64,000 nucleotides of DNA from Sinisalibacter lacisalsi (GTDB taxonomy: Bacteria > Pseudomonadota > Alphaproteobacteria > Rhodobacterales > Rhodobacteraceae), in contig NZ_BMGI01000003.1 of NCBI RefSeq assembly GCF_014640115.1, positions 124,001-188,000 of the forward strand, written 5' to 3'. Below are positions 17,304-25,250 of the stretch, one piece after another (position 1 is the stretch's first letter; each line of letters begins with the position of its first letter). The position numbers and the translations under genes are program-made. A model generated the notes under the pieces. That model ran no database searches and was not told where the DNA came from. It saw nothing but the letters and a program-made list of their open reading frames with translations.

Positions 17304-19102
17304 AACGATTGTCCGATCCCGACATAGAACTGCACGCCCGCGCCGCCCGGCCCGCTAACGGGGAGCGCCACGTCGAGCCGGACCGGGCCGATCCCGGTGT
17401 AATATCGCAGGCCAACGCCGGCCCCGACTTGCCAATTGCTGCTGGCGTCGAAGAACTTGTCGGCCCCGAGGTGGCCGGCATCGACGAAGGCGGCGGCGCC
17501 GAAGGTCTCGCTCACCCGGTAGCGAAGTTCGCCCGAGAGGCCGAGGAAGGCGCGGCCGCCGACGATGGTGCCGCCGCCGAGATCGATCCCGAGCGACTGG
17601 TAGGGAAAGCCCCGCACCGAGCCGCCGCCGCCGGAGAAGAAGAGATAATCCGGCGGCACCGCGGCGGCGCCGGCACCGACAACCGACCCGACCAGCGCCC
17701 GCCCGGCGAAGACGAAGCGATCGTCGTCGCCGAAGCCGCGATAGGCCCGGGCATCGAGCCAGCCGCGCGCGCCCCAGGCACCGCCTTCGAGATCATGGAA
17801 CGGTTCGACCTCGGCGTTGATAAAGGCACCCCGCGAGGGATCGAGCGCGTCGTTGCGCCCGTCCCACGTCAATTCCGCCGGCAACGAGACCATCGAGAAT
17901 CGCCGCGTCCCGAGATCGTCGTCGGTTATGGTGTAGCGATAGGCGGCACCGATCTCGCCTTCGAGCCGGTCGGTGAAGTAGCGATGCACGCCGACCGTTC
18001 CGCCGCCCTGCAGCAGCCGGTAGGCCGGTTCGTCCTGATAGGCCACGCTGGCGAAAACGAAGGCATCGGTATCGGTGCCGAAGGCGGCGGGCACGTCGAG
18101 CCGGGCCGAGAGTGACGCGTCCATGCCGGCGATGGTGCCGTCGATTCCCGACACCTCGGCGTCGACCCGGAAACGCTCCGCGCCGCCGAACAGGTTGCGG
18201 TGCAGCCAGAAGCCCGAAAGCGTGGCGCCTTCGAGCGACGAAATCTCGGCCCCGAAGCCGAAGCGGCGCGGTTTCTGGTCGGCCAGCGCGAGGTCGATGT
18301 CCATGCTGTCGCCCGGCCCGAGATCATCCGCTTCGCTGAGCGCGACGGACGCGAAGGCGCCGGTGCGGCGCAGCCGGTTCGCCACCCGGTCGAGTGTGTC
18401 GGGTGAGAAGGTTTCGCCCGTCGGCAAGCCCGCGATCCGCGCGATCCGCTCGGCGCGCACGGCGGAGGGGTTGGTTTGCCGCAAGGCGCCGAAGCGCACC
18501 AATGGCCCGGGCGCGAGGCGGATATCGGCGTCGAGCGTGGCGTTGGGGTGATTGGCGACAAGCCTTTGCCCGGCCACATCGGCCTTGGCGTGGCCCGCGT
18601 CGCGCCAATCGGAAACCCCGGCTTCGACAGCCGAGCGAATCGTCGTGCTGCGTGCCGGCGCGCCGCGTTCGAAGCCCGCGACGGGCCGCGACTCGCGCGG
18701 CAGGGGGGCGACCCGGGCGGTGTTGAAGCGAAATTGCGGTCCGGGCTCGACCCGGACGGTGACGCGCGAGATCCTGTCGGGCACGGCAAAGGCTGCGATG
18801 CCGGCCGCCTCCTTGCCGTCGATCAGGATATTGATCACGCCGCCATAATGCCCGGCAGCATAGAGCGCATCCAACAACCGCCCGTAATCGGCAAGCGCCG
18901 CCGACAACACGTCGCGCGGATCGCTCTGCCCATTGGTCTCCAGGCCACCGAGTAGCGATGCGTTGCGCAATGCGCCGGCCAGCGCCTTGTCGCCGCCGCG
19001 CAGGTCGAAATCGACGCGATCCAGCGCAAGGCCAAGCCCCGGCGCAATGAGCCCCGCCAGCGCCAGCAGCGCGAGCCTGATGGATTTCCCCCGATGGGCC
19101 AT
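17300..19102 (-). CDS. tamA: Translocation and assembly module outer-membrane protein TamA (BamA superfamily)
   Basis: The product is 600 aa, the usual size of TamA. It has an N-terminal signal peptide (about residues 1-26, ending GLGLA), a POTRA-containing region to about residue 270, and a C-terminal 16-strand-type barrel. The barrel contains the conserved G-G-x-x-S-V-R-G-F-like motif (SGGGGSVRGFPYQSLG) and ends in a terminal Phe (YVGIGQSF), the outer-membrane insertion signal. The ATG at 19102 is preceded by GAGGTAAGGG. It is first in a two-gene operon with tamB. The pair faces the adhesin/IalB genes, so it could help export that adhesin, although TamAB is also a general housekeeping system. 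Confidence 0.9.
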   Translation of the reverse strand: MAHRGKSIRLALLALAGLIAPGLGLALDRVDFDLRGGDKALAGALRNASLLGGLETNGQSDPRDVLSAALADYGRLLDALYAAGHYGGVINILIDGKEAAGIAAFAVPDRISRVTVRVEPGPQFRFNTARVAPLPRESRPVAGFERGAPARSTTIRSAVEAGVSDWRDAGHAKADVAGQRLVANHPNATLDADIRLAPGPLVRFGALRQTNPSAVRAERIARIAGLPTGETFSPDTLDRVANRLRRTGAFASVALSEADDLGPGDSMDIDLALADQKPRRFGFGAEISSLEGATLSGFWLHRNLFGGAERFRVDAEVSGIDGTIAGMDASLSARLDVPAAFGTDTDAFVFASVAYQDEPAYRLLQGGGTVGVHRYFTDRLEGEIGAAYRYTITDDDLGTRRFSMVSLPAELTWDGRNDALDPSRGAFINAEVEPFHDLEGGAWGARGWLDARAYRGFGDDDRFVFAGRALVGSVVGAGAAAVPPDYLFFSGGGGSVRGFPYQSLGIDLGGGTIVGGRAFLGLSGELRYRVSETFGAAAFVDAGHLGADKFFDASSNWQVGAGVGLRYYTGIGPVRLDVALPVSGPGGAGVQFYVGIGQSF

Positions 19103-19307
19103 GCCCTTACCTCGTGCACGAGCAGCTGTGCGATGCGGCGAACCTATGCGCCATCTCGTGATTCTAACACGCGGTGTCGCAGTTACCAGTGCCGCTGCGG
19201 GTTTGGGCGGTCACGCGACAAGCTCCGCCGATGCAGGCCCGGCGTGGGGTTTTGCGCGGTGCCGTGTCGATATCGCGCGGGGCGCTTCAGGATGGCGAAA
19301 AATCATT

Positions 19308-19325
19308 TGTCAAATATGGCTGACA
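19308..19325. promoter_or_regulatory. Candidate SorC operator A, upstream of the transketolase operon
   Basis: TGTCA-N8-TGACA, a perfect inverted repeat of 5-bp arms, in an AT-rich stretch of the 282-bp tamA/transketolase intergenic region. The left arm is part of a -35-like TTGTCA (19307-19312) with a weak TAATTT 17 bases downstream. The geometry is the same as at 28318-28335 and 31827-31844. Assignment to the SorC regulator at 30835-31803 is inferred from position. Confidence 0.6.
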
Positions 19326-19384
19326 TATGTAATTTGAGTGCGAACCTGATGAATATCCCATGGACAGAACGGGAGAAGACGGCC

Positions 19385-20329
19385 GTGCCCAGCCAAGCCC
19401 CCCTCCAGAACGAGAAGACCACCGAGGAAATCGCCCTCGGCGTGCGGCGTCGGGTGTTCGAACACACCATCCGCAACAACGGCGGCTATCTCAGCCAGGC
19501 CTGTTCCTCGGCCGAGCAACTCGCCTTTCTCTACAACGAAGCCCTTCACCTCGGGCAGCCGACGATGCCGATGATTCCGCCGCCCTTCGGCGGGGTGCCC
19601 TCGGCGGACAATCCCGATTACGTCACCGGCGCGGGCTACAACGGCCCGTTCGAGCCGCAGTATGACCGACTGTTCATCGCGCCCGCGCATTACGCGCTGG
19701 TGGCCTATGCCACGTTGATCGAAACCGGCCGCATGGCGCCCGAAGGGCTGGAGATGTTCAACAAGGATGGCTCGTCGGTCGAGATGATCGGCGCCGAGCA
19801 TTCGCCCGGTATGGAGGTGCACAACGGCACGCTCGGGATCGGCCTGTCTACCGGCGCCGGGCTTGCCTGGGGCCGCAAGCGCAAGGGCGAGCCGGGCGAG
19901 GTTTGCGTGTTCATGTCCGACGGCGAGGTGCAGGAGGGCCAGACCTGGGAAGCGGTGCAGGCCGCCGCCCACCACGGTATCGACAATCTCTGGGCGATCA
20001 TGGACGTGAACCGCCAGCAATGCGACGGCGCGATGGACGAGGTGATGCAGGTGGGCGACATCCGCCAGAAGTTCATCGACTTCGGCGCGCATTGCGTCGA
20101 GATCGACGGGCACGACCTCGAGGCGATGCGGCAGGCCAGGGCCGAGAACCACGAGGGCAAGCCGCTCATAATCCTCGCCTACACCTCGCCCACCAAGGGG
20201 ATGCCGATCCTCGAGCGGCGCTTCCCGCGCCTGCATTACGTGCGCTTCAAGTCGGAAGACGAACGCGCAGAATACAACCAGGCGATCGCGGCCGACCTCG
20301 GCATCGCGCCGGTCGACTACGCGCATTGA
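19385..20329 (+). CDS. Transketolase-like enzyme, N-terminal (thiamine-diphosphate) subunit
   Basis: A 314 aa protein starting at GTG 19385, chosen because GGGAGAAG lies six bases upstream; an in-frame ATG at 19349 has no clear ribosome site and would sit almost at the predicted transcription start. It covers only the pyrophosphate-binding half of a transketolase: SDGEVQEGQ at residues 178-186 and the matching Asn at 209 form the ThDP/Mg motif. Split transketolases of this kind transfer two-carbon ketol units and are found in specialised sugar pathways, for example apulose-4-phosphate breakdown. The C-terminal half follows 11 bases downstream. The operon also encodes a RuBisCO-like protein, and a candidate operator shared with the kinase and transporter operons lies upstream. 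Confidence 0.88.
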   Translation: MPSQAPLQNEKTTEEIALGVRRRVFEHTIRNNGGYLSQACSSAEQLAFLYNEALHLGQPTMPMIPPPFGGVPSADNPDYVTGAGYNGPFEPQYDRLFIAPAHYALVAYATLIETGRMAPEGLEMFNKDGSSVEMIGAEHSPGMEVHNGTLGIGLSTGAGLAWGRKRKGEPGEVCVFMSDGEVQEGQTWEAVQAAAHHGIDNLWAIMDVNRQQCDGAMDEVMQVGDIRQKFIDFGAHCVEIDGHDLEAMRQARAENHEGKPLIILAYTSPTKGMPILERRFPRLHYVRFKSEDERAEYNQAIAADLGIAPVDYAH

Positions 20330-20340
20330 GGAGAGAGATC

Positions 20341-21345
20341 ATGGTCGAAATGGTCGCACGCCCCTACGCCGCCGCTTTCGAGGCTTACGCGGTTCAGCAC
20401 CCCGAGGTCATCGCGCTGTCGGCCGACCTGACCTCTTCGGTCGAGATCGACGGTTTCCGCGATCGCCACCCCGAGCAATTCCTGTCGATGGGGATGGCCG
20501 AGCAGAACATGCTGTCCTTCGCCGGCGGCATGGGGCTCGCGGGCTACCGCCCCTTCATTCACACCTTCGGCGTGTTTCTCTACCGCCGCCCCTATGACCA
20601 ACTCATGGCTTCCATCGCCTATCCGCGCCGCAAGGTGCGGCTGATGGGCTTCCTGCCGGGCATCACCACGCCGGGGGGCATGACCCACCAGGCGATCGAG
20701 GATATCTCGGTGATGCGCTCGATCCCCAACATGACAGTGCTCGAAACCGGCGATGCCACCGAGGTTGAGGGCATCGTGGAAGCCGCCGACTCGATCGACG
20801 GCCCGGTCTATTGCCGGGTGCTGCGCGGTTCCGTGCCGCGTCTGTTCGACAGCCCGCTCAAGGTGGGCGAGATGCGCGTGCTCGCGGAAGGCACCGACGT
20901 TCTGGTGATCACCGCCGGGATCACCACCGAGGAGGCGATCCGGGCGCGCGGGGCGCTCGACAAGGCCGGCGTTTCTGTGCGGCACCTGCACCTGAACACG
21001 CTCAAGCCCTTCGATGCCGAGGCCATCGTGGCCCATGCCGCGAGCGTGAAGCACGGCGTGGTGACGCTTGAAAACCACCTCGTCGCCGGCGGGATCGGCT
21101 CGATGACGGCCGAGGCGCTGGCCGATGCCGGGCTTGGCAAGAAGCTGATCCGGCTCGGGTTGCAAGACACCTACGCCCACGGCGGCTCGCGCCCCTACCT
21201 GATGAATTACTACGGGCTCGACGCCATCGCGCTGGTGCGCGGAATCGAGCGGCTCATGGGGATTGAAACCGGGATCGACGAAGGCGCGCTGGAGGCGGTG
21301 CGGGTCGATGCGGTGCACTCCAGCGTCAAGGCCGAGGCGCTCTGA
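20341..21345 (+). CDS. Transketolase-like enzyme, C-terminal (pyrimidine-binding) subunit
   Basis: A 334 aa protein with the pyrimidine-binding and C-terminal transketolase domains. The catalytic Glu that activates ThDP is E54 in GMAEQNM, followed by a GGMGLAGYRPFIHTF segment typical of the family. The start ATG at 20341 follows GAGGAGAGAGATC. It would pair with the preceding subunit to give a complete active site at their interface. Its stop overlaps the start of the RuBisCO-like gene by one base (TGATG). The substrate is unknown. The context suggests a ketose phosphate produced by the RuBisCO-like protein or by the kinase/isomerase pair. A 1-deoxyxylulose-phosphate synthase is less likely because that enzyme is normally one chain. 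Confidence 0.88.
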   Translation: MVEMVARPYAAAFEAYAVQHPEVIALSADLTSSVEIDGFRDRHPEQFLSMGMAEQNMLSFAGGMGLAGYRPFIHTFGVFLYRRPYDQLMASIAYPRRKVRLMGFLPGITTPGGMTHQAIEDISVMRSIPNMTVLETGDATEVEGIVEAADSIDGPVYCRVLRGSVPRLFDSPLKVGEMRVLAEGTDVLVITAGITTEEAIRARGALDKAGVSVRHLHLNTLKPFDAEAIVAHAASVKHGVVTLENHLVAGGIGSMTAEALADAGLGKKLIRLGLQDTYAHGGSRPYLMNYYGLDAIALVRGIERLMGIETGIDEGALEAVRVDAVHSSVKAEAL

Positions 21346-22475
21346 TGGCGCGGTTCTCGGTCACCTACCGGGTCTTCGCCGGTGATGCCGCCGAGGCCCG
21401 CGCGCGCGCCGAGGCGATCGCGCTGGAGCAAACCGTGGAAGTGCCGCGCGACGTGGTGCCCGAGGGCCTCATCGCCGACGAGATCGTCGGGCAGATCGAG
21501 GAGATCGGCACCGAGGGCGAGGGGCGGTTCCGCGCCACCATCTCCTACAGCCCCGAGAGCGCCGGGCACGAGATGACGCAGTTTCTCAACGTCATCTTCG
21601 GCAATTCCTCGATCCAGAAGGGCCTCAAGGTGATCGGGATCGACCCGGGCGCCGAGATGCTGGCACGCCACCCCGGGCCGCGCTTCGGGATCGAGGGTAT
21701 CCGCGCGCTGGTTGGGCGGCCGAAGGGCGGCATGATCGCCCCGGTGCTGAAGCCCCAGGGGCTTGATGCGGATGCGCTGGCGCGGATCGGCTATCTCTGT
21801 GCCCGCGCCGGTGCCGACGTGGTGAAGGAAGATCACGGCATCACCGACCAGGCCACCGCGCCGTTCCGCGAGCGGGTGGAAAAAACCGCCGCCGCCGTGG
21901 CCCGCGCCAATGCCGAAACCGGGGGGCATTCGCTCTATTTCCCGTCGCTCGCCGGGCAGCCGCAGGAGATCGAGACAAACATCCGTTTCGCAAAGGAAGC
22001 CGGCGCCGATGGCCTCCTCATCATGCCCGGCCTGCTGGGCTTCGGCGTGGTCGACCGGATCGCGCGCGACGAGAGCCTTTCGATGCCGATCATGACCCAC
22101 CCGTCGTTCCTCGGGCCGTTCGTTCTGTCGGATGACACCGGCTTCAGCCACGGGATGATGTTCGGCACGCTCCAGCGCCTCGCGGGGGCCGATATCTCGG
22201 TGTTTCCCAACGTCGGGGGGCGGTTCGGTTTCAGCGCCGAAGAATGTGGCGAGATCGCCGACGCCTGCCGCGCGCCGGACGGACCGGGCCGGGCGATGCT
22301 GCCGAGCCCCGGCGGCGGCATGAGCGTGGAGCGCGCCGCCGGCATGGCCTCGATGTATGGCGAAGACGTTGTCTACCTGCTCGGCGGCAGCCTGTTGCGG
22401 CTGGGCGAAGATATCGGCGAGGGCATCAACGCCATGCGCGCCGCGCTCGATGCGGCGGAAGCCGCCCAAGGCTGA
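21345..22475 (+). CDS. RuBisCO-like protein (type IV), probable ketose-phosphate isomerase or related enolase-type enzyme
   Basis: A 376 aa protein with the RuBisCO large-subunit barrel. Active-site positions can be read by motif: K136 (in VLKPQGL) corresponds to the first catalytic Lys, K161 and D163 (in VVKEDHG) to the carbamylated Lys and a metal ligand, and H269 (FSHG) to a phosphate-side His. The second metal ligand, normally Glu, is H164. The mobile-loop Lys (normally G-K-L-E-G) is Thr in GTLQR. It is therefore not a CO2-fixing enzyme. Known RuBisCO-like proteins enolise or isomerise methylthioribulose phosphates, or decarboxylate or cleave oxo-isoapionate phosphates. The Mtn-type neighbours favour a 5-substituted ribulose 1-phosphate as substrate. 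It is translationally coupled to the transketolase subunit upstream. Confidence 0.85.
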   Translation: MARFSVTYRVFAGDAAEARARAEAIALEQTVEVPRDVVPEGLIADEIVGQIEEIGTEGEGRFRATISYSPESAGHEMTQFLNVIFGNSSIQKGLKVIGIDPGAEMLARHPGPRFGIEGIRALVGRPKGGMIAPVLKPQGLDADALARIGYLCARAGADVVKEDHGITDQATAPFRERVEKTAAAVARANAETGGHSLYFPSLAGQPQEIETNIRFAKEAGADGLLIMPGLLGFGVVDRIARDESLSMPIMTHPSFLGPFVLSDDTGFSHGMMFGTLQRLAGADISVFPNVGGRFGFSAEECGEIADACRAPDGPGRAMLPSPGGGMSVERAAGMASMYGEDVVYLLGGSLLRLGEDIGEGINAMRAALDAAEAAQG

Positions 22476-22493
22476 GAGCCAGCCTCGGGCCGA

Positions 22494-22556
22494 GGGCGGG
22501 TTTCACATCCCCACCCGCCCTGCGCAAGGGAGTCAGAAAATGACCCCCTTGCGCAG
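22494..22556. terminator. Two hairpins between the convergent RuBisCO-like and mutarotase genes
   Basis: The first stem is GGGCGGGT (22494-22501) with ACCCGCCC (22513-22520). The second pairs CTGCGCAAGGG-A-GTCA (22520-22535) with TGAC-C-CCCTTGCGCAG (22541-22556), about 15 pairs with one mismatch and a GAAAA loop. The second hairpin includes the stop and last codons of the mutarotase gene. There is no strong T-run, so these may end or stabilise both convergent transcripts. Confidence 0.55.
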
Positions 22557-22976
22557 AATGAAGCAGCCAAAGGCCCGCGTCTCGGTGCAGCGCACCACGC
22601 CAAAACCCTCCCGCGCCCGGGCATAGAACGCCTGACGTTCCAGCGAGCCGATCGCGCCGCCTTCGGGCATCTCGCGCGTCATGATCGCGATGGCTTCGGC
22701 GTGCACCGGGTCGGGCTTCGCGCCCTCGCCGTCGCGTTCCATCCAGAAGCCGCCTTCCGGCACCAGGTGGTCGAGTGGCAACAGCGCGCAGATCAGCTCG
22801 ATCGCGTTCGGCGCGGTGAAGCCGGGCAGTTCGACCAACTGGCCTGAAATCGTATCGGCTGCGGTGGCATGGGCGGGGAAGTTGCAGTCGACCACCGCGA
22901 TCTCGTCGCCATGGCCCATGCGCATCAGCACGTCGAGCAGATCGGCGGTCATGCGCGGGTCTATTCCCTTCAGCAT
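22533..22976 (-). CDS. RbsD/FucU-family sugar mutarotase
   Basis: A 147 aa protein of the RbsD/FucU fold. The N-terminal region has MLKGIDPRMTADLLDVLMRM followed by GHGDEIAVVD, matching the family signature with active-site His22, Asp24 and Asp30. These enzymes speed interconversion of anomers or ring forms of sugars such as ribose and fucose after uptake. The start ATG at 22976 is preceded by GGAGG. It is the last gene of the leftward transporter operon, 71 bases after the binding-protein gene, with a stable stem-loop between. Its role here would be to supply the right anomer to the downstream kinase. The insertion sequence upstream may reduce its transcription. Confidence 0.88.
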   Translation of the reverse strand: MLKGIDPRMTADLLDVLMRMGHGDEIAVVDCNFPAHATAADTISGQLVELPGFTAPNAIELICALLPLDHLVPEGGFWMERDGEGAKPDPVHAEAIAIMTREMPEGGAIGSLERQAFYARAREGFGVVRCTETRAFGCFILRKGVIF

Positions 22977-22997
22977 CGTCTGTCCTCCAAATGAAAA

Positions 22998-23025
22998 GGG
23001 GGCCGGTGCACTAGCGCCGGCCCCC
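22998..23025 (-). terminator. Stem-loop between binding-protein gene and mutarotase gene
   Basis: A nine-pair GC stem, GGGGGCCGG with CCGGCCCCC around a 10-base loop, is followed on the minus strand by TTTTCATTT. It looks like a Rho-independent terminator or a 3' stabiliser for the binding-protein transcript, reducing read-through into the mutarotase gene, whose ribosome site lies just beyond it. Confidence 0.65.
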
Positions 23026-23631
23026 TGTCGTTGTCCACTATGCGCGATCAGCGGGCCGGAAGCGGCATCCACTCGGGCACGACCACGTCGGCATGGGCGA
23101 AGGCGGGGAGCTTGGCCCCCAGTTCTTCCATGTTGGTGATCTCCAGCTCGTTGAGCATGGACTGGGTGATCAGCGTCGGCGGCACGATCACGCTCGCGCC
23201 CGGATCTTCACCGGCCAGCAGCATCGCCAGCGTGCGCACCGAAACCTCGCCCACAACCGCCGGGTTGGTGGCGGCGGTGGCTTTCCACGAGGAGCCCGGC
23301 TCGCGCATCATCGCGATATCGGCGGTGGAAACGTCGGCCGAGTAGATCGACACCTGGTCCGACATCCCGGCTTCGTCCACGGCGATCTTCACGCCCTTGG
23401 CGAACTCGTCGTAGGGGGCGAACATCACGGTGATGTTGGGGTTGGCCGAAAGCACGGCGCGGGCCTGGTTGGCGACCGAGTTGGCGATTGGGTTGTCGAG
23501 GGTGCCGAACATCGCCACCTCATTGATCCCCGGGTTGGCTTCCTTGACGCCCACCCAGGTTTCGTCGCGCCGGTCGAGCGGCGCGATGCCGGGCACGTAG
23601 ACGTAACCGGCGACGAACTCGTTGCCGTAGC

Positions 23632-23643
23632 ACGTCGGGAACA
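23632..23643 (+). repeat. Left subterminal inverted repeat of the IS
   Basis: ACGTCGGGAACA, matching the right repeat's reverse complement ATGTCGGGAACA at 11 of 12 positions. Confidence 0.8.
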
Positions 23644-23762
23644 GGCGCTGCCGACAGGTTATGGCCGCGCGCGCAGCCTCCACATTGCGCAGCGGGTGGC
23701 CATAACCGGGTCTCAGGTCTCAACAGTGGTTTTGCTGAACCACACCGCTGAGGAGACCGGCT

Positions 23763-25019
23763 ATGACCGTCCACCATACTACCGCCGCGACCGTTCTGGT
23801 CGCCATCGACATTTCCAAGCACCGCCACGAGGTACTGATCGCTGTTCCGGGGAAGAAGCGCCGCCGTCGTTTGACGGTTATGAATACCCTGGAGGACTTC
23901 CAGCGCCTCTCCACGGCCCTTGCCAGCTACGACCTGCCGGTTCGGATCGGGTTTGAGGCGACCGGCAATTATCACAGGCCCCTCGCGCATCATCTCGGAC
24001 AGCTCGGGTTCGAGTTGAAGCTGGTGTCGTCCGTCGGATTGGCCCGGACGCGCGAGGCGCTGCACAACAGCTGGGACAAGAATGACCCGAAGGATGCTCA
24101 GGTCATCCTGCACATGCTGGAGATCGGCGCGGTGCAGTTCTTCCATGACCCGCTGGCGTCCGGCACCGCCGACATCCAGGAGCTGTCGAAGACCCACGAG
24201 ATCGTCTCGCGGTCGAAGACCGAGCTGTGGCACCGCATCCTGACGCATTACCTGCCGCTCTACTTCCCAGAGGCCGAACGGTTTCATCGCAGCTCGCGAA
24301 CCGACTGGTTCCTGGCGTTCCTTGAGAAGTATCCAACGCCGATGATGATCACGACCATGGGCCGGGACGCCTTCATCGCTGATGCCTGGCAGGTGGTTGG
24401 CAAGAAGGTCTCCAAAGAGCGCCTGCTTTCAGATATTTACGCCACTGCCGTCGACTCTGTCGGACTACCGGTGGATCCGGATTCCGACGCTGTCCGCATG
24501 TTTCGTCTCGTTCTCGCCGAAGGGCGGAGCCTTGTCCGCCAGCGCAACGAGATTGAGGCCCGGGCGGTCGAGTTGCTCTCCGATCTGCCTGACTACCAGT
24601 TGCTGACAACCATTCCCGGCATCGGTCCAATCAACGCCATGACCATCCTGGCCGAAGCAGGCGACCTGCGTCGGTTCCGACATCACCGGCAGTTCCTGAA
24701 GTTCTGCGGCATGGACCTTGCCACGGTTCAGTCCGGCATGTTCCGCGGCCAGAGCCGCATCTCGAAGTACGGCAATGCCCGCCTGCGTCGTACGCTCTGG
24801 ATGGCCGGCCAGACAGCCGTTCTCAAGCGGACCAACAGCTTCCGCGACAAATTCGAACGATACATCTCGAAGGATCGACATAACGCCCATCTGCGCCGCA
24901 AGGCTTACACCGCTATCGCGGCAAAGATGGCGCGCACAGTACACGCCGTGGTCAAAAACGGCGAACCCTATCGCCCCTTCTTTGAGGGGGTGAGCCCAGG
25001 CGGAAGGACCTCTCTCTGA
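23763..25019 (+). CDS. IS110-family transposase (DEDD recombinase)
   Basis: A 418 aa protein, a normal length for the family. The N-terminal RuvC-like DEDD domain begins with VAIDISKHRHEVLIAV; further acidic positions include the F-E-A-T-G and KNDPKDA segments. The C-terminal transposase-20 domain has LTTIPGIGPINAMTILAEAG and RGQSRISKYGNARLRR, which contains the Ser region proposed to be nucleophilic. The start ATG at 23763 follows GAGGAGACC. The gene appears intact, so the element may still be mobile. It lies opposite in strand to the disrupted binding-protein gene. Confidence 0.93.
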   Translation: MTVHHTTAATVLVAIDISKHRHEVLIAVPGKKRRRRLTVMNTLEDFQRLSTALASYDLPVRIGFEATGNYHRPLAHHLGQLGFELKLVSSVGLARTREALHNSWDKNDPKDAQVILHMLEIGAVQFFHDPLASGTADIQELSKTHEIVSRSKTELWHRILTHYLPLYFPEAERFHRSSRTDWFLAFLEKYPTPMMITTMGRDAFIADAWQVVGKKVSKERLLSDIYATAVDSVGLPVDPDSDAVRMFRLVLAEGRSLVRQRNEIEARAVELLSDLPDYQLLTTIPGIGPINAMTILAEAGDLRRFRHHRQFLKFCGMDLATVQSGMFRGQSRISKYGNARLRRTLWMAGQTAVLKRTNSFRDKFERYISKDRHNAHLRRKAYTAIAAKMARTVHAVVKNGEPYRPFFEGVSPGGRTSL

Positions 25020-25238
25020 CATGAGCCGTGGAGGCAGGCATCTGACCTCGTAGATAATGTTCGGGCCTTCTGCTTGGGATTTGGGATCTCGTATTAAGGA
25101 CGGTGAGGGCCGCCGCTGCGCGTACCCTGTGTTTGCTATGGAAGAGATCATTTCTTGACGGCAGAGCCCGTCTGGGCAACCTTATCACGGTATCCGGACA
25201 GCCGGATGCCACACGACCTGCTGACCTAAGCAGCCAGA
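25020..25238 (+). ncRNA. Candidate bridge (seek) RNA region of the IS
   Basis: IS110-family recombinases are known to use a structured noncoding RNA that pairs with donor and target DNA; in the IS1111 group it is encoded 3' of the transposase. This 219-base noncoding stretch lies there. One perfect short hairpin, ATCCGG-ACAG-CCGGAT (25192-25207), can be seen. A second hairpin, GTGGTT-TTGCTG-AACCAC (23726-23743), lies in the left noncoding end. RNA boundaries and guide loops cannot be assigned by eye. Confidence 0.45.
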
Positions 25239-25250
25239 TGTTCCCGACAT
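25239..25250 (+). repeat. Right subterminal inverted repeat of the IS
   Basis: TGTTCCCGACAT, the inverted partner of the left repeat, located a few bases inside the right end. Confidence 0.8.

Noticed and set aside
14118-17327. Plus-strand open frame of about 1,070 codons over tamB
   Set aside because: Composition is low-similarity shadow; tamB on the other strand has signal peptide, family C-terminus and coupling to tamA.
19349-19351. ATG as start of the transketolase N-terminal subunit
   Set aside because: No ribosome site and too close to the predicted promoter; GTG 19385 has GGGAGAAG at proper distance.
21345-22475. Carbon-fixing RuBisCO large subunit
   Set aside because: Key residues (metal Glu and mobile-loop Lys) are replaced and no phosphoribulokinase or small subunit is present.
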